Positions 63,763 through 64,000 of a stretch of 64,000 bases of DNA are shown here, in pieces. The position numbers and the translations under genes are program-made. How positions within the stretch are numbered: the first letter of the stretch is position 1; each line of letters begins with the position of its first letter. The DNA comes from Rhodoluna sp. (GTDB lineage Bacteria; Actinomycetota; Actinomycetes; Actinomycetales; Microbacteriaceae). Where the stretch lies: positions 50,864 through 114,863 of the forward strand of contig JAPLAJ010000053.1 in assembly GCA_026393335.1 (NCBI GenBank), given 5' to 3'. The notes beneath the pieces were generated by a model. That model saw only the letters and a list, made by a program, of their open reading frames with translations. It made no database searches and was not told the origin of the DNA.

Positions 63763-63838
63763 TGGTGCGCTTGGAGGGACTCGAACCCCCAACCTTCTGA
63801 TCCGTAGTCAGATGCTCTATCCGTTGAGCTACAAACGC
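63763..63838 (-). tRNA. tRNA-Arg(ACG)
   Basis: 76 nt with encoded CCA (63763-63765). Seven-pair acceptor GCGTTTG/CAAGCGC with one G.U, the D arm, anticodon loop CTACGGA, and T arm GGGGGTTCGAGTCCC. The element inserted in its 3' half; attachment kept this copy whole. Confidence 0.96.
63765..63808 (-). repeat. Proximal attachment repeat within tRNA-Arg
   Basis: The second copy of the 44-bp direct repeat (identical to 52850-52893), spanning the anticodon loop to the acceptor end of the intact tRNA. It is the likely integrase crossover site. Confidence 0.92.
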
Positions 63839-63938
63839 TTGGGTGCCATGGGCAACTTAGTTAGTTTAGCCCAATAAGGCCTTATCCTCAATGACTATAT
63901 ATAAGGAGGGAAGTTTTCGGCTAAACTGGTGAAGTTCT

Positions 63939-64000
63939 GGAGACGTCGCATAGCCCGGTCGAGTGCGCCTCACTGCTAATGAGGTAAGGGTCTTAAAAGC
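63939..64000 (+). tRNA. tRNA-Ser(GCU), partial (runs off window)
   Basis: Starts at GGAGACG (acceptor), continues with a D arm and the anticodon arm CTCACTGCTAATGAG, anticodon GCT at 63975-63977, then enters the long variable arm of a class II tRNA. Its 3' end is outside the window. Confidence 0.9.

Larger units (their letters stand above)
52850..63808. mobile_element. Integrative element in tRNA-Arg(ACG) carrying a restriction and helicase-nuclease cargo
   Basis: About 11 kb bounded by the perfect 44-bp direct repeat. The tyrosine integrase, an excisionase-like HTH gene and a small HTH protein lie at the tRNA side, as expected. The cargo is exonuclease, res, mod and uvrD-nuclease. No conjugation, replication or phage structural genes are seen, so this is a defence-bearing genomic island that may need a helper to move. 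Confidence 0.88.

Noticed and set aside
52850..63838. Prophage
   Set aside because: Integrase and a terminase-like small HTH protein are present, but no capsid, tail, portal or lysis genes are.
1..64000. CRISPR array
   Set aside because: I saw no regularly spaced short repeats and no cas genes on either strand.

Overview
The window looks like a streamlined, fairly low-GC actinobacterium, most likely Microbacteriaceae related to the freshwater Luna/Rhodoluna lineages. The evidence is gene content and order: a histidine phosphatase-resA-ccdA-resB-ccsB block next to menaquinone genes, tilS-hpt-ftsH-folE-folP-folB-folK-DUF3180-DUF2520-panC-lysS-clpC, the 32-residue ribosomal protein bS22, a mycothiol-type ArsC, and many transcripts that appear leaderless. 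Species cannot be named from sequence alone.

Layout. 1-2213: menE (cut by the edge), menB and divergent menC. 2214-9609: an inserted RHS/DNRLRE polymorphic-toxin locus. Its last domain is a GIY-YIG nuclease and it is followed by a leucine-rich-repeat protein, the likely immunity gene; the RHS gene is broken by one in-frame stop and one frameshift. 9855-14226: System II cytochrome c maturation operon. 14292-23311: archaeal-type aspS, a stand-alone TipAS domain, VapBC, a short P450 with a glutaredoxin, a HAD hydrolase, bS22, SOUL, an aquaporin-like channel, arsC and an ArsR-like regulator, proC, and an ArgA-like acetyltransferase. 23314-36541: the clpC-lysS-pan-fol-ftsH-hpt-tilS-ppa core block, all on the minus strand except ppa. 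36516-38266: pseudouridine catabolism (psuK, psuG). 38310-42976: genes with a light/oxidative-stress flavour (tocopherol-cyclase-like protein, Fe-S (6-4) photolyase with DUF2256, nitroreductase, DCC and DoxX proteins). 43150-52061: cell-surface and secreted proteins (an LAATG-anchored protein, GH16, DUF2207), TetR, pdxH, rhodanese and GNAT.

46655-46960 holds a candidate type I toxin-antitoxin locus: a 27-residue TisB-like membrane peptide with a sequestered ribosome binding site, next to a divergent, terminator-ended small RNA.

52850-63808 is an integrative element in the 3' half of tRNA-Arg(ACG), bounded by a perfect 44-bp direct repeat. It carries a tyrosine integrase, an excisionase-like HTH protein, a type III restriction-modification pair (mod, res) with a DnaQ-type exonuclease in the same operon, and a divergent UvrD helicase fused to a RecB-like nuclease. 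An older, degenerate copy of the attachment sequence lies at 52143-52169, and a perfect 26-bp inverted repeat lies just beside it. The window ends in a partial tRNA-Ser(GCU).

Transcription style. At 17 first-in-operon genes a TANNNT box sits exactly 6 nt before the start codon, as expected for leaderless mRNAs. Internal genes instead overlap their neighbours or use Shine-Dalgarno sites. This fixes several start codons, including GTG starts.
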